From the NCBI RefSeq assembly GCF_003086295.3, contig NC_092045.1:22914890-22978889 (forward strand): a stretch of 64,000 bases of DNA, given 5' to 3'. A model generated the notes under the pieces. That model was given only the letters and a program-made list of their open reading frames with translations, ran no database searches and had not been told where the DNA came from. Below, in pieces: positions 9,912-22,022 of this stretch. Each line of letters opens with the position of its first letter. Within the stretch, counting starts at the first letter, position 1. Source of the DNA: Arachis hypogaea (Eukaryota; Streptophyta; Magnoliopsida; Fabales; Fabaceae). Made by a program: the position numbers and the translations under genes.

Positions 9912-11887
9912 TTATGCCTTAAACGCAAGGTAGTCCTCATTCACTTGAAGGACTAGCTCTCCTCTGTCCACATCAATCACAGCCTTTGCTGTGGCTAGGA
10001 AGGGTCTTCCAAGGATGATGGATTCATCCTCATCCTTCTCAGGGTCTAGGATTATGAAATCAGCAGGGATGTAAAGGTCTTCAACCTTTACCAAGACATC
10101 CTCTACAAGTCCATAAGCCTATTTCTTTGATTTGTTTTCCATTTCTAGTGAGATTCTTGAAGCTTGTACCTCAAAGATCCCTAGTTTCTCCATTATAGAG
10201 AGTGGCATGAGGTTGACACTTGATCCTAGGTCACATAGAGCCTTTTCAAAGGTCATGGTGCCAATGGTGTAAGGTATCAAGAACCTTCCGAGATCCTCTT
10301 TCTTTTGAGGTAACTTCAGCTGAACTAATGCACTTAGTTCATTGATGAACAATGGAGGTTCATCCTCCCAAGTCTCATTGCCAAATAATTTGGCATTCAG
10401 CTTCATGATTGATCCTAGATATTGAGTAACTTGCTCTTCAGTAACATTTTCGTCCTCTTCAGAGGAAGAATATTCGTCAGAGCTCATGAATAGTAGTAGT
10501 AAGTTCAGTAGAATCTCTATGGTCTCTAGATGAGCCTTAGATTCCTGTGGTTCCTCAATAGGGGACTCCTTATAGTCCAATGGACGTCCCATGAGGTCTT
10601 CCTTACTGTTAATCACGTCCTCCTCCTCTTCTATAGGTTCGGCCATTTTGGTTGTATTAATGGCCTTGCACTCTCTTTTTGGATTCTCTTCTATATTTCT
10701 TGGGAGAGTACTAGGAGGAGTTTCAGTAATTCTTTTACTCAACTAACCCACTTGTGCCTCCAAATTTCTTATGGAGGACCGTGCCTCAGTCATGAAACTA
10801 AGGGTGGTCTTAGATAGATCAGAGACTATGTTTGTTAAGCTAGAGAGGCTCTGCTCAGAATTCTCTGTCTGTTGCTGGGAAGATGATGGGAAAGGCTTGC
10901 TATTGCCAAACCTATTTCTCCCACCGTTATTGTTATTGAAGCCTTGTTGAGGCTTCTGTTGATCCTTCCATGAGAAATTTGGGTGATTTCTCCATGAAGA
11001 ATTATAGGTGTTTCCATAGGATTCTCCCATGTAATTCACCTCTTCCATTGCAGGATTCTCAGGGTCATAAGCTTTTCCTTCAGAGGAGGCATCTTTAGCT
11101 TACAATCCAATCAGACTCTGTGAAATCATATTGACTTGCTGAGTCAATATTTTGTTCTGGACCAATATGGCATTCAGAGTATCAATCTCAAGAACTCCTT
11201 TCTTTTGAGTCACCCTATTATTCACAGTATTTCTCTCAGAAGTGTACATAAACTGGTTATTTGCAACCATTTCAATGAGTTCTTGGGCTTCTGCAGGCGT
11301 TTTCAGATGAAGAGATCCACCAGCAGAGTTTACCAATGACATCTTGGATAACTCAGATAGACCATCATAGAATTTACATATGATGCTCCATTCTGGAAAC
11401 ATGTCAGAAGGACACCTTTTGGTTAATTACTTGTATCTTTTGCAAGCTTCATAGAGGGATTCACCTTCCTTCTATCTAAAGGTTTGGACATCCACTCTGA
11501 GCTTACTCATCTTTTGAGGTGGAAAGAATTTGGTCAAGAAAGCATTAACCAGCTTGTCCCAAGAGTTCAGGCTTTCTCTAGGTTGTGAATCCAACTATGT
11601 CCTAGCTTTGTCTCTCACAGCAAAGGGGAAAAGCATAAGTTAGTAGACCTCGGGATCAACCCCATTGGTCTTAATAGTATCACAGATCTGCAAGAATTCA
11701 GATAAGAACTGCTGAGGATCTTCTGATGGAAATCCATGAAACTTGCAGTTCTGCTGCATTAGAGAAACTAATTGAAGCTTAAGCTCAAAGTTGTTTGCTC
11801 CAATGGCAGGAATTGAGATGCTTCTTCCATAGAAGTTGGAAGTTGGTGCAGCATAGTCACCAAGCATCTACCTTGCATTGTTGTTAT
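9912..11887 (-). pseudogene. gag-protease of element K, without RT or integrase
   Basis: On the minus strand, gag starts upstream in the inverted segment (ATG at 39254 there). Here it continues as an Asn-rich stretch followed by MLGDYAAPTSNFYGRS and NCKFHGFPSEDPQQFLSEF, equivalent to the gag of A and B. Pieces at 11402-11100, 11048-10743 and 10742-10119 follow, separated by in-frame stops. The aspartic-protease-like part has ALCDLGSSVNLMPLSIM (active site D-L-G-S, as in the D-L-G-A-S of Athila) and IILGRPFLATAKAVIDVDRG. The frame ends at 9912 soon after this block, exactly where A and B continue into RT. A clean end after protease fits a non-autonomous element that kept gag for packaging. Multiple stops make this copy inactive. 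Confidence 0.82.
11883..11887. other. Half of an ATAAC target-site duplication in K gag
   Basis: GTTAT on the plus strand (ATAAC on the gag strand) at the junction with F. The matching ATAAC is at 39408-39412, next to the TRIM and not next to the other end of F. Confidence 0.75.
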
Positions 11888-14800
11888 TGTAACACCCTAC
11901 CATACAGAGTCTTATGCTTAAGTCATAATTCAGAGATGGCAAGGTATTACGACCTCTAAAATAAAAAATTTAGTACGAATAGTATTGTAAAAAAAATTGA
12001 TTATAACTAGGAGCCATTTTAAGAAAAAAGGGCAAAACAAAATTCGTAACTCGAAAGCGCAACACTTCAATCGATAATGTAACGAACAAGGATAAAGCAA
12101 CGCGAGATTATATATACACAAAAGAGTGTCAAAAAATGGGAATATCAAAACTCAAAATCCGGTTGCTAAGATAACCGGTCCGAGCATAGCAACATATATA
12201 TATACAAGTAAATAAAATAAGGAAACCCCAAGGAAACCCAAAGGGACACAAAGACAGAGAACCTATTCTCCAATATCTCCTATAAGAGGAGTCATCACAA
12301 TTTGTATTATTCAATGGAGATAAAAAGTATCTAAGAGAAATCATAAAATCAAAATAGGGTCTCAAGAACAAAGGATCTTCGCTAAACCAGAAGTCTCCAG
12401 CATGCTTCAGCGAGAAGCCTCACGTCCTGCATCTGAAAACCACAAAATCCGCATGGGTGAGAACTAGAGGTTCCCAGCATGGTAACAGTTCCCATATATA
12501 TAACATGTAATAATAGAGGAAAGCCGAAGGCAATCCTAGAAATTCCTCCAGATAAAATTAAAGCTTATAAACAAGCTAAACCATAAGTGGCAACTAACTA
12601 AAGATCCTTCAGTCTAACTAATACTTCCCTTTCCAATTCCTTCAGACCTCCTAACCACCAGCAGGAGTATAATATGGCAAACATAGTTATTTCAGACAAG
12701 AGATATACAAGTAGGAACAGATAAGGCACTTAGACTGATAGCAAGTAATATGCAGTCAAGTAGGCAATCTCAAATAATTCACATAGTATACATATGATGA
12801 ATGCCTGTCCCTAATGGCTGATGATATCATCTGTCAGTTATAGAGCCAACCCGACAAGTCATGGTAGCTAACCATTGGACTGTCCCTCTGTCGTGTCTCC
12901 CCAACTCGAGTTATACTCAATATAAACTTGATCATAATCATGATCCATATCCATCACCTTCACTGGTGAATATTTATGAGGGTGAGCTCATCCGGGGCTT
13001 TCACAGTGTCCGGCCACCTTGACGACATAGGGTCAAAAGAGCTTCGAGTCTCAACCTGGAACACATGGTGGCTAGCCACTGTTTACTCCCAGGGAAACTC
13101 TTATCTCCGATAGTGGAAGTGCAAACATTCACAATTCATTCAACAGCATATATGAATTTATTCTTAGCCACATTCATGGCTCCGCCGTAACACGGTAATA
13201 ATCTAGCCATCCGACTCATGGTTAAATCCACAACCAGCCAATTCATTAACAATTACGGCCCTTCGGCCTATGGCATAACAAGCACTTCCACCGCCATCCT
13301 CCACTTCTCACATAATCATCTTTGATCCTCATTGATCATTCATTTTTCCCTTGCTTCAATCGCAAGTTACCACATCCCCTAGTTCCTTTTCTCATTGCTA
13401 AGCATATCATAATGATTTAAGACACAAGTGGTGAGATCGGAGGCTTAGAAGTGTAAAATTTGGCTTTTAAAACTCAAAAATCAACTTTGGGATAAAAACA
13501 GGGCCACGCGTACGCGTGGATGGCCACAAAGCTCATCGACGCATATGCGTCATACACGCGGATGCGTGGATTGAAAAACAGCCAAACGATGCATATGCGT
13601 CAGCCACGCGTACGCGTGGGTGCATTTGCGCCTCAGGCACAAAACTGGCACAACTCTGGGACAACTCTCGGGAAAATGGCTGGAGATTTGGTGCAATGCA
13701 TCAACGCGCTCGCGCACACCACGCGCAAGAGTGGATGGTGCCTTCTTGAAGAACGACGTGTACGAGCCAAGTGCGCCTACGCGCGGAGGATCATTCTACT
13801 TAAAATTTTCTAAGTTAAAAGCTGCAGAATTCACAGATTCAACCCCCAATCTTTCGACAGACATAACTTTCTCATTTTAAATCATTTTCTGCCCGTTCTT
13901 CCAACAGCATGGACATCCCAGATCAAATTTCATTTCTAAACAAGTTTGGTACAAAACGGGGATCTGTAGTCCAAGTTATGTCCCGTCAAAGTATGCCCAA
14001 AAACCATGTTTTCATACAAAACCAGAAGGTGCCATTTTCAAAACAAGCCAATTTTAGCTCTTTTCAAAATCAACCAAAACATGCCAATTTCAACCCTTTT
14101 TGAAATCAATCAAAATGTACCAAAATCAACATCAAGCCTCCTCAACTCACACATCAACACTTCACCACAATCCACAAAACATCATTCCACCATTTTAACA
14201 CTTCTCAATTAAATGGCTAAGAGACAAACACATAAACATGTCATACATACTTTCTCATCCCAATTTCCAATAATACCATTTCCAATTAACCATCATTACA
14301 CATACTCAATATCATACTCACCATCAACATGGTGTCACCCACAATTCAACCTCAATTACTCATCAAGCATATATCACAACATGCATAATTCTCATACATC
14401 ATACCATCAAGGCATCAATAATCATCATCACATATATGACCACATCATATATCTCAACCATTCAACAACATCAACAATTCAATGCCTATCTTAGGGCCTC
14501 TAGCCTAAGTATTTCCCACCACATTACATATTAGATACGAGAAACCGAGACCATACCTTAGCCGATTTTCCAAGCTCAACCGGAGCACTTCCAAACCATT
14601 TTTTCTCAAGCTCTCAAGGTCTCAACACCTCCAAGAATAGATTTTTGCATACAAGACCCTCTTCAAGCAATTCAAAGTCTCAATCAAGCTCAAATATTCA
14701 CATATACACAACCTAAGCCACAATCATCATACCTAAACACAACATCTCAATACCCAAACATCATAGAACAACAAATTACACTAGGGTTGAGAATCTTACC

Positions 14801-14987
14801 ACACCCAAGGTCCAAAGAGACAAGATTAATCTTCCCCTTCAAGAGAGTTGGGTCCTAAAACATCAAAGAGCCCAAAATCTCAATATTTTGTCCATAAAAC
14901 TCGAAAAGAAGGGCTGGAATTTCGAAGAGCAAAATGTGGCTTACCTCAAAATTGATTGTATGGGTTTTGTAGAGCCTTTCATGGTGA

Positions 14988-14992
14988 ACGCG
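14988..14992. other. TSD of element G (left copy)
   Basis: ACGCG, repeated at 25471-25475. Removing G and one copy restores the sequence expected from the other LTR of F (AACGCGTGG at 37215). Confidence 0.93.
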
Positions 14993-16491
14993 TGACGATT
15001 GGATTTTTTGACGGTTTAGAATTTCACTAATGAAATCTCGTTGTAAAGTATAGTTTCTAAACCAAACAATAATCCTTTCATACAAAAATTTGTTTGTCAC
15101 AAGTACAAACCCCTAAAATTAATAACCGAAGTATTTAAACCTCGGGTCGTTCTCCCTAGGATTTACAATAAAGTGTCTTGTTATTGATTGTGAGTTATTT
15201 TGGGGTTTTTTAGATTATAGACAAGAATTATAAATGGCAAGGGAAATAACCTAACAACTAACAAAGCTCTTGGCAAGATATGAGAACTAGAAGTCCTATG
15301 CTAGTTATCCTCCTCAATTGTGATGGCAAATTGTCCATTGCTCCCACTTAGTCAACCTCTAACCATGGAGGAAAGTCAAGTGGATGAATCAATTTGATTC
15401 CTCAAGTCCTAATCAACTCCTAAAGGAAAGACTAGCTTTAGAGGTATTCAAATCAATTAGCAACTTCTAATTATCAATCAACAAAGGAATTAGATAACTC
15501 AAGAGTCACTAATTACTCTATCTAGGCCAAGAGGAACAAAACCTACACTAAAATCCAACCAAGCATTTCATCAAACACTTGGAAGGTACAAAAGAAAAGC
15601 AAAGCAATTTGACAACAAGAAGAGAATCTAACAACAATTATTGAAAGAAGTTAACAACAACAATCAAAAGAAACACAATTATTATGAATTACCTTGAATT
15701 GAATTGAAAGAAAGTAGAAGGAACAATACTAGATCTACAACAAAATATAAGAACAACATAAAAGAGATTACACCAAAAGAGTAGGAGAAGGATGAATGTA
15801 ACTACAAGAATTGAGAAGATAGAAGTAGAAGAAGATGAATCTAAATCTAGATCTAAGAACTAAACCTAATCCTAATCCTAATTCTAGAGAGAGGTGAGAG
15901 ATTCTCTCTCTAGAAACTACTCCTAAAACTAACTATCCATCTAATTATCTAAAAATTAAACTATGGGTGTGAATGTGTGTGAATGTATATCAATCCCCTT
16001 CAATCCTTGGCTCTTATATGCATTTTGGCGCCAAAGTTGGTTGCTGAAAACCTTCCAAAATCGCCAGGCACGTGTTACATTAATGAGGTCATGTGCCATC
16101 ATCGGCGCGTGCGCGCACGGTACGCGTGCGCGTCCTTGATCTGTTCCGCAATGTGCGCGCGAGCGCCTTGTGCGCGTACGCGTGCTTGGCCTGGATCAGT
16201 TCTTTGGCTTTTTGTGCTTCTCTCCACTTGCATGCTTCCTTCTTTGCTTCCTTTGATCCATGCCTAGCCTATTTCAATCCTGTAATTACTAGCAAACACA
16301 TCAAGGCATCTTATGGAATCAAAGAGAAATTAGAATTCATCAAAATAAGGATTGAAAAGCATGTTTTTACACTTAAGCACGAATACGGGAGAGATAACAA
16401 AACCATGCTAATTCATAGGCTAAATGTGACAAAAGGTTATCAAGACACTCTAAATTTAGTACAAAACAAACCGTCAAATTGGGGTTTGTCA
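14993..16491 (-). repeat. 3' LTR of element G
   Basis: TG...CA ends on both strands (TGACGATTGG...GGTTTGTCA as written). It contains a CG-rich patch near 16104-16190 with GCGTGCGCGCACGG and GTGCGCGTACGCG, the same motif type as its internal array. Confidence 0.95.
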
Positions 16492-16504
16492 ACTCCCCAC
16501 ACTT
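16492..16504 (-). other. Polypurine tract of element G
   Basis: Minus strand AAGTGTGGGGAGT directly before the 3' LTR; classic plus-strand primer position. Near copies occur at 18271-18283 and 22538-22549. Confidence 0.85.
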
Positions 16505-18305
16505 AAACCTTAGCATGTCCTCATGCTAAAATAAGAAGGAACTAAGGGTTATGACATTTATTGAATGCAATCTAGACTATATGAGTCCTACCTAAATGCA
16601 ACTACCTAAAGTAAATGCAAATGCTTAATTCAAACATATCAAATTGCCAAGAGAGCATGTGTAAGCACAAGGGCTAGGCAATAGGAATTAAGTCCAAACC
16701 ACAATTGTATTGAATTGTCAAAAAGAATTTAAACTTGCAAGAATATAGATAATATGGGTGAACACATGTGATTGAACTTTTGAACCCTCACCGGATATGT
16801 GTATCCGCTCTATTCACTCAAGTGTTTAAGGGTCAATTCACTCAATTCTCTTCTAATCAAGCTTTCCAAAATTTGATTTCCTTCTAACAATCAACATTTA
16901 TTCAATGCATGCATACATTCATCATGAGGTCTTTCATTTAGGTTGTAATGGGGTTAGGGTCAAGGTAGGATCATTTATGGTTAAGTGGACTAGGATTTGA
17001 ATCTTTGATTAGCATAGACTTTCCCACCTAACTATATAATGACCTATACAAATGGAAGCTATTCTAACTACCCATTCTTCACTTTTCTTACATATTCATG
17101 CATTTCCTATTTGATTCATAACACCTATGCATTGATTCCTTTTTATTGACTTCGCTTTGGGGCAATTTGTCCCCTCTTTATTATTTTTCTTTCTTTTTTC
17201 CATATACAAAATTTTTTTTTCTTTCCTTTTCTTTTTCTTGTATTTTTCTCATTTTCACTTTTATTTCTCTTTTTTTTCTTTTCATTTCTTTTTCTTTTTT
17301 CAAACTATATACAAGAGCATCAATGCATAAGGTCTATTAATTTAATCAATACATGAGTATGTACCCAATTCCTAAACATGAAAGTGTACTACCCTTTTAT
17401 CCCATCCAATGTTCCCAAGCCTCACCAACTTTGAATAATAAACACTCTCACTAGCCTAGGCTAATCAAAGATCCAAACAAGGACTTTTATTGGTTTTCCG
17501 CCTTGGGCTTGTAATGTGCTAAATTGAGAATAAGTTGGTTAAGCATAGGCTCAAAATTGGCTAACAATGGAGAATAAAAGGTTGGCTATTTGGGTAAGTG
17601 GCTACTGAAATAATGGCCTCAATCATATAAATGCATAAATACAAGAAATAAATGGACATAGAGAATCAAGCAAATCAAGGATTACAATCATAGAAAGAGA
17701 GCAATTTCACACAAGAATGGAAAATAAGTGGCTATAAAATGTAACCACATCAATAGGCTCAAGTCTCACAAGCTTGTGTTCTTAGTTCAATACATGCTTC
17801 ACAAAGTATGAAATTCAAGCAGGTTCCATTAAAAATTTTCTTTCAATCAATTGGGTTCAATGCCTTATATTTAGACTCCTTGGAAAATTTCGATGTTTGA
17901 CTAAGCATTGTTGTGATTGAAAAATTCAAAAATTTTCTTAGTTCACCCTTTCCTTTTCCACTTAAAACCAATTTCTTATGCAAAAAAGGGTGACTAAATA
18001 TTTGCAATCCAAAGTATGATTTCTAATCACAACTACAAACTAAAAGACAAAGATAAGCAAAATGTATAAAGAAGAATCCAACTAAAAGTACGAAATCTAT
18101 CATCCAAAACATCTAAAAATATCCAAAAGCATCAAAATATCTAAAATCCAAAATAAGCAATAAAAGTGTCTAAATCAAACTAGAGATGCATCAAAATATA
18201 TACAAAATGTGCAAAGTAAGATAACTAGGCCGAAAAAGTTCACCGGTTCCCAAATAATGCTACCGGTGCCCTCCCCACACTTAAAATCAAGCATCGTCCT
18301 TGATG
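16505..18305 (-). other. G 3' untranslated region
   Basis: No credible ORF. There is a T/C-rich low-complexity tract at about 17180-17320, and a PPT-like copy CTCCCCACACTTA at 18271-18283 just after the ORF2 stop. Confidence 0.6.
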
Positions 18306-19640
18306 CTAAACCGGAGGATCAGTGGGAGGTACAACGATAGGCTCAGGCTCTGGCTGTGGGACCGGCTCCTCCTGAGTCTCTGGTGGCACTGTAGTGTCAG
18401 GGGTATCCTGCTGAACCGGCGCCTCCGCAGCCTCCTCCTGATGATCCGGCTCATCGGAGGCCGGAGAGTCGGGAAGTGGAGGTAGCTCAGCACCCAAGGA
18501 AATCAGTGCCTGGTCCATCCGATCTAAACGGCGTCTGACATGGCGTCGCTTGCGCTCTAAGAATCGGAAAAGACGTTGGACCAGGAGATAAGTAGGCTCA
18601 GGGGCTGCTGGTGGATCAGTGGATGATGAAGGTGCTGCGGCTGTAGAGGATGATGGGGCAGCTGTAGGGGCTGATGGTGAAGGTGTCCCCATGACAGCTC
18701 TAGCCCGAGAATGGCGTCTAGCAAGTGGTCTCTCATGCACCCACCCACCCCAGGGAATAGTAACCTCCCTGTCATCATCATCAGGGGGCGGTGGTCGCAC
18801 ATCATCATCCAACCATGGGACCTCAGCTAGGGCTGCCATACTCGTGACCAATGTAGGAAATGGAAGTAGGCCACGAATATGCGCCCGCCACATACACTGC
18901 CGGATAAGTCTAGGGAAAGAGACCTCCTTCCCCTCCATAACACACCCAATCAGTAGAAGCATCTCCATAGGAATCTCAGAGAAGTGGGTGGTGGGAAGGA
19001 CATAGCAAGCAAAGATCATCTGCCAAGTCTTGGCCTCCCTAGTCAGATGAGTAAACAACATCCCTTTCGGCTTGGTATTGTTGGCATCCATAACCCATGT
19101 GGCTTCTGGTAACCCAATGACAGTCCTGAGTGCCTCATAATCGAAGGTCATGCTGTGTATGGCTAACTCAGCCTGCTGGTGGGCACACAACTCATCAGGG
19201 ACATGCCGGCACTGTAACGCCTCCTCAATAGCAGTCTCAGTAATCATAATCTCCCTACCCCTCACCTGAACCGAATCCAATGTGGGATGGAAGAAGTTGC
19301 AGTAAAATTTCTTCACCCAAGAGACATTGATATCCCCCAAGTCCCGGTCAACAAAGTGAATACCCAACTCAAGGATCTGACCAGTAATAGACCGTCTCAC
19401 ATCAGTCGGGAGGAGCAACTTTTTCTCAATGTTTAGCTTTGTAGTTCGATATTTAGAAAACCGGAGCTCACAGTAGAGATTAGGGAATTTGTCAGGATTG
19501 GTAGAAGGTAACTGCTGATTTTCCTTGTCCATATCATTTAATGGATTCTTGGCATAATTCTTGTAGATGGAAGGAATGGAGGGGGTAGAGTGTTTTCTTT
19601 TCTTGGAGGTAGTGGCTATGGCTTTGCCTTTGTCCGACAT
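18306..19640 (-). CDS. ORF2 of G: putative plant transposon protein
   Basis: An intact 444-codon frame from the ATG at 19640 (MSDKGKAIATTSKKRKHSTP). An upstream in-frame start at 19772 exists, but the segment before MSDKGK is hydrophobic and looks untranslated. The N-terminus has a basic KKRK stretch that could be a nuclear signal. The central region follows the same fold order as ORF2 of A, B and K: L-LPTDVRRSITGQIL, WVKKFYCNFFHPTL, VRGREIMITETAIEEAL and EIPMEMLLLIGCVMEGKEV (compare MIHCIMLGKEVEV in A). The C-terminus is Pro/Ser/Ala-rich with a basic helical piece (RFLERKRRHVRRRLDRM). Function is unknown; family membership rests on the motif order. It is one of the few unbroken ORFs in the window. 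Confidence 0.75.
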   Translation of the reverse strand: MSDKGKAIATTSKKRKHSTPSIPSIYKNYAKNPLNDMDKENQQLPSTNPDKFPNLYCELRFSKYRTTKLNIEKKLLLPTDVRRSITGQILELGIHFVDRDLGDINVSWVKKFYCNFFHPTLDSVQVRGREIMITETAIEEALQCRHVPDELCAHQQAELAIHSMTFDYEALRTVIGLPEATWVMDANNTKPKGMLFTHLTREAKTWQMIFACYVLPTTHFSEIPMEMLLLIGCVMEGKEVSFPRLIRQCMWRAHIRGLLPFPTLVTSMAALAEVPWLDDDVRPPPPDDDDREVTIPWGGWVHERPLARRHSRARAVMGTPSPSAPTAAPSSSTAAAPSSSTDPPAAPEPTYLLVQRLFRFLERKRRHVRRRLDRMDQALISLGAELPPLPDSPASDEPDHQEEAAEAPVQQDTPDTTVPPETQEEPVPQPEPEPIVVPPTDPPV

Positions 19641-20819
19641 CCTGAAAAATATGATAGGATATATAAGACATTTAGCATATAGCAAAGAGGGCATGTTCAG
19701 GATACAATTAACAAAAACAATCATGATGTTGCAATGAATATGCAAAAGTGAACCAATAAACCAAGAAAGCAAGCTTCGTTAAAATCGACAACTCTTATTC
19801 AAAATGCAAGAATATCATCATAATTTTGAAAGAATTGTTAAAGGGTAAGCGGAAGTTAGATGGTTAAAAGAAATTAATGAGGTTAGAAAAATGGATTAGT
19901 GATATGATGATATTCATGCATAATGAAAAGAAAAGTTGTGGCTCATGTTCACAATGATTGTGCAAATCCGGAAATCAAAAAGGAAAACGGAAATTTGCCC
20001 AAAATTAAAATGAAGACCAAAAGAAACTAATTTCCGTGAAAATCGGGCAGCATTCCGGCTTAAAATTGGACGTTCCCGGATAGCAAATCAGCACAAGAAA
20101 CATAGAGAACAACATCAATTAGGCAAATTGGCAGTGATACAGCATTCAGGCAACATGAAATGCACAAAATCAGTCCAAACATCAGCATACAACATCCAAA
20201 TAGCAGACAACAAATTAAGCACGAACGGAGCACTTATCAGGCCTAGAATCCTCTATCCAGCCCTAGCTACCTAACCGCAATTATTTTTATCTAATCCTAA
20301 CATACAAAATTTTGAATTCAAACTAACTAACATTCAATAGACTAACTAACACACATGAACAATAAAAAAGAAAAACAGAAAAATACAGAAACAGAGCAGG
20401 AACCTGGGAGCAAAGGAACTGAATGTGGAAGAGAAATGGGTAATGGGCCAATAGAAGCAGCAGTTGCGCCGCCGTGGACGGTGGCGGTGAAGACTGCCGG
20501 CGTGGTGGTTCGGCTAGAAAATGAGAAACCGAGGGAGGGGACGGTGATGAGGAAAGTGGAGAACGAGAGAGGAATGAGCAGGAAGGGACGAGCGGTTGTG
20601 GGCCGCCGGCAGTGGCAACGGCGTGGCGGCGGAGGGGTTGGTCACGGCGATGTGGCCGAAAGAAGAAGAAGAGAGGTGAGTGGAGGAGAGGGGGAAGATG
20701 AGGCAAATGGATGATGGTGGATATGGTTGAGGTGGTGAACAGGGCGGCCGCGGTGGTGGTTGACGGCGTAGCAGAGGCGGTTATGGAGGGAGAGAGGAGG
20801 AAGAAGAAGAGGGTTGGGG
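19641..20819 (-). other. G region upstream of ORF2
   Basis: AT-rich to 20340, then a GC-rich block (20450-20800) that opens frames on both strands with low-complexity Arg/Gly or Pro/Ser/Leu translation. I regard those frames as compositional. This block may serve as the ORF2 5' untranslated region or promoter; no clear TATA box was found. Confidence 0.5.
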
Positions 20820-21690
20820 TTAGTGTGCGCGACTGCGCAGTGGGCGTCGCGCATTAGGGTTATCCCTATTTTTAAATCGACGCGAGCGCGCACCTCGCGC
20901 GTCCGCGTCCATTGAGGAAACTTGGGATCTGCGCGTGCGCGTACAATACGCGTGAACGTGGATGAGCACATTAGGAATGGACGCGTGCGCGTACAGTGTG
21001 CGCACGCGTGCATGAGGTTGGGCTAGAGGCATAGAGTTGGCCCAACCCAGGCCTAACTCTCTGGAGAATGGCCTGGAAGTCGCGCAATCAGATCGGCGCG
21101 CACGCGGCACGTACGCGTCCGCGCGCAGTGAGAAAATTTGGAGGTCCACGCGTGAGCGTGCAGTGCGCTCTAGCGTGCATGGCATAATAAGTACGGGCGC
21201 GTGCGCGTACAGTGCGCGCACGCATACGTTAGATTGGGCCTGAGGCTTAGAGTGGGCTTGAGGCACGCCCAACTCTCGGGTCCGTGGCCTAGATTGGTGG
21301 CAGCAGCCATAGACGCGCGCGCGGCAAGTGCGCGTCCGCGTGTATTGACGAATGGTGAAGTGGCGCGTTAGCGTGATGTGTGCGCTCGCGCAGATCGAGT
21401 TGGGCCTGGGGCTTAAAGCTAGCCCAGAATTGGCTCAACTCTCTGGGGTTTGGCTCAATCAATTGCAGCAGCAAATCGGTGCAGACGCGGCATGTACGCG
21501 CCCGCGTGAGTATCCATGTTCTTAAAAATGGCGCGCACGCACGTTGTGCGTGTCCGCGTGGGTCGAGTTGGGCTCAAGGCATAATGGTTGCCCACGGGAG
21601 GCCCAACTCTCGGGAATGTGGCTCGTGGTGCATCCACATAGGGACGCGTGCACGTACATGGTGCGCTCGCGTCCATCCCCCCTTTTTTTT
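20820..21690 (-). repeat. CG-rich tandem array of element G
   Basis: At least four diverged units, starting near 21014, 21233, 21399 and 21569 (period about 166-219). Each has a GTTGGGCCTGAGGC-like core and a CCCAACTCTCGGG block, followed by runs of GCGCGTGCGCGTAC/GCGCACGCG. CpG density is far above the neighbours. It occupies the same place, between ORF1/pol and ORF2, as the palindrome arrays of A, B and K. Confidence 0.85.
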
Positions 21691-21956
21691 CCTATTTATT
21701 TTTTTTTCTTTTTCTTTTTATCAGAAAACACATTGCTGGATGCTCCCTTTAGTGTTCACAACTCTTATTCACTCAACCATCATACAATTCACAAAAATGC
21801 AATTTTGATATTATTCATCTACTATTAAACACAACATGCATATGACTAAGCTAACAATTAAATTGTACAAACAAATTTGTATGAAACATCTACCTACAAT
21901 GGTAACTCAAATCACTTATTAAGAAAATTTAAAAGATTGGAAAGAGTTTACCATGG
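21691..21956. other. G spacer between array and hairpin motif
   Basis: T/C-rich run at 21678-21725, then AT-rich sequence with no ORF or clear motif. Confidence 0.5.
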
Positions 21957-21985
21957 TGGGGTGTCTCCCACCTAGCACTTTTAGT
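21957..21985 (-). other. Conserved hairpin motif, G copy
   Basis: Minus strand reads AAGTGCTAGGTGGGAGACACCCCA, a variant of the TGGGAGGCAACCCA motif of A, B and K, 38 bases after the ORF1 stop at 22023. Confidence 0.65.
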
Positions 21986-22022
21986 TTAAGTCCTTAAGTT
22001 GGACATTTTGAGATGCTTGTTG

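Larger units (their letters stand above)
4825..11887 (-). mobile_element. Element K (left part): non-autonomous Athila-like element, 3' LTR to gag
   Basis: Reading right to left on the minus strand: gag-protease region (11887-9912), hairpin motif (9711-9735), palindrome array (9240-9560), ORF2 (8766-7808), 3' untranslated region and 3' LTR (6511-4825). No RT, RNase H or integrase is present: the protease region ends and is followed within 180 bases by the post-pol hairpin motif. The LTR starts TGATGAGCGGATAATTTATACGC-like and ends GTACCA, almost the same termini as A and B, and its PBS (at 37755) is of the same tRNA-Asp type. The missing 5' part of K is found inverted at 37598-39412 and then at 62825-64000. 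Confidence 0.88.

Noticed and set aside
15983..16506. Two overlapping frames that recur at 24962-25530
   Set aside because: The recurrence is the LTR pair of G, not a duplicated gene.
20323..20714. Opposing frames of about 120 codons
   Set aside because: Compositional frames in a GC-rich spacer of G; Pro/Ser/Leu on one strand and Arg/Gly on the other.
20820..21808. Several Arg/Ala/His-rich frames on both strands
   Set aside because: They arise from the CG-rich array; no start context, no shared protein pattern, frames on both strands equally open.
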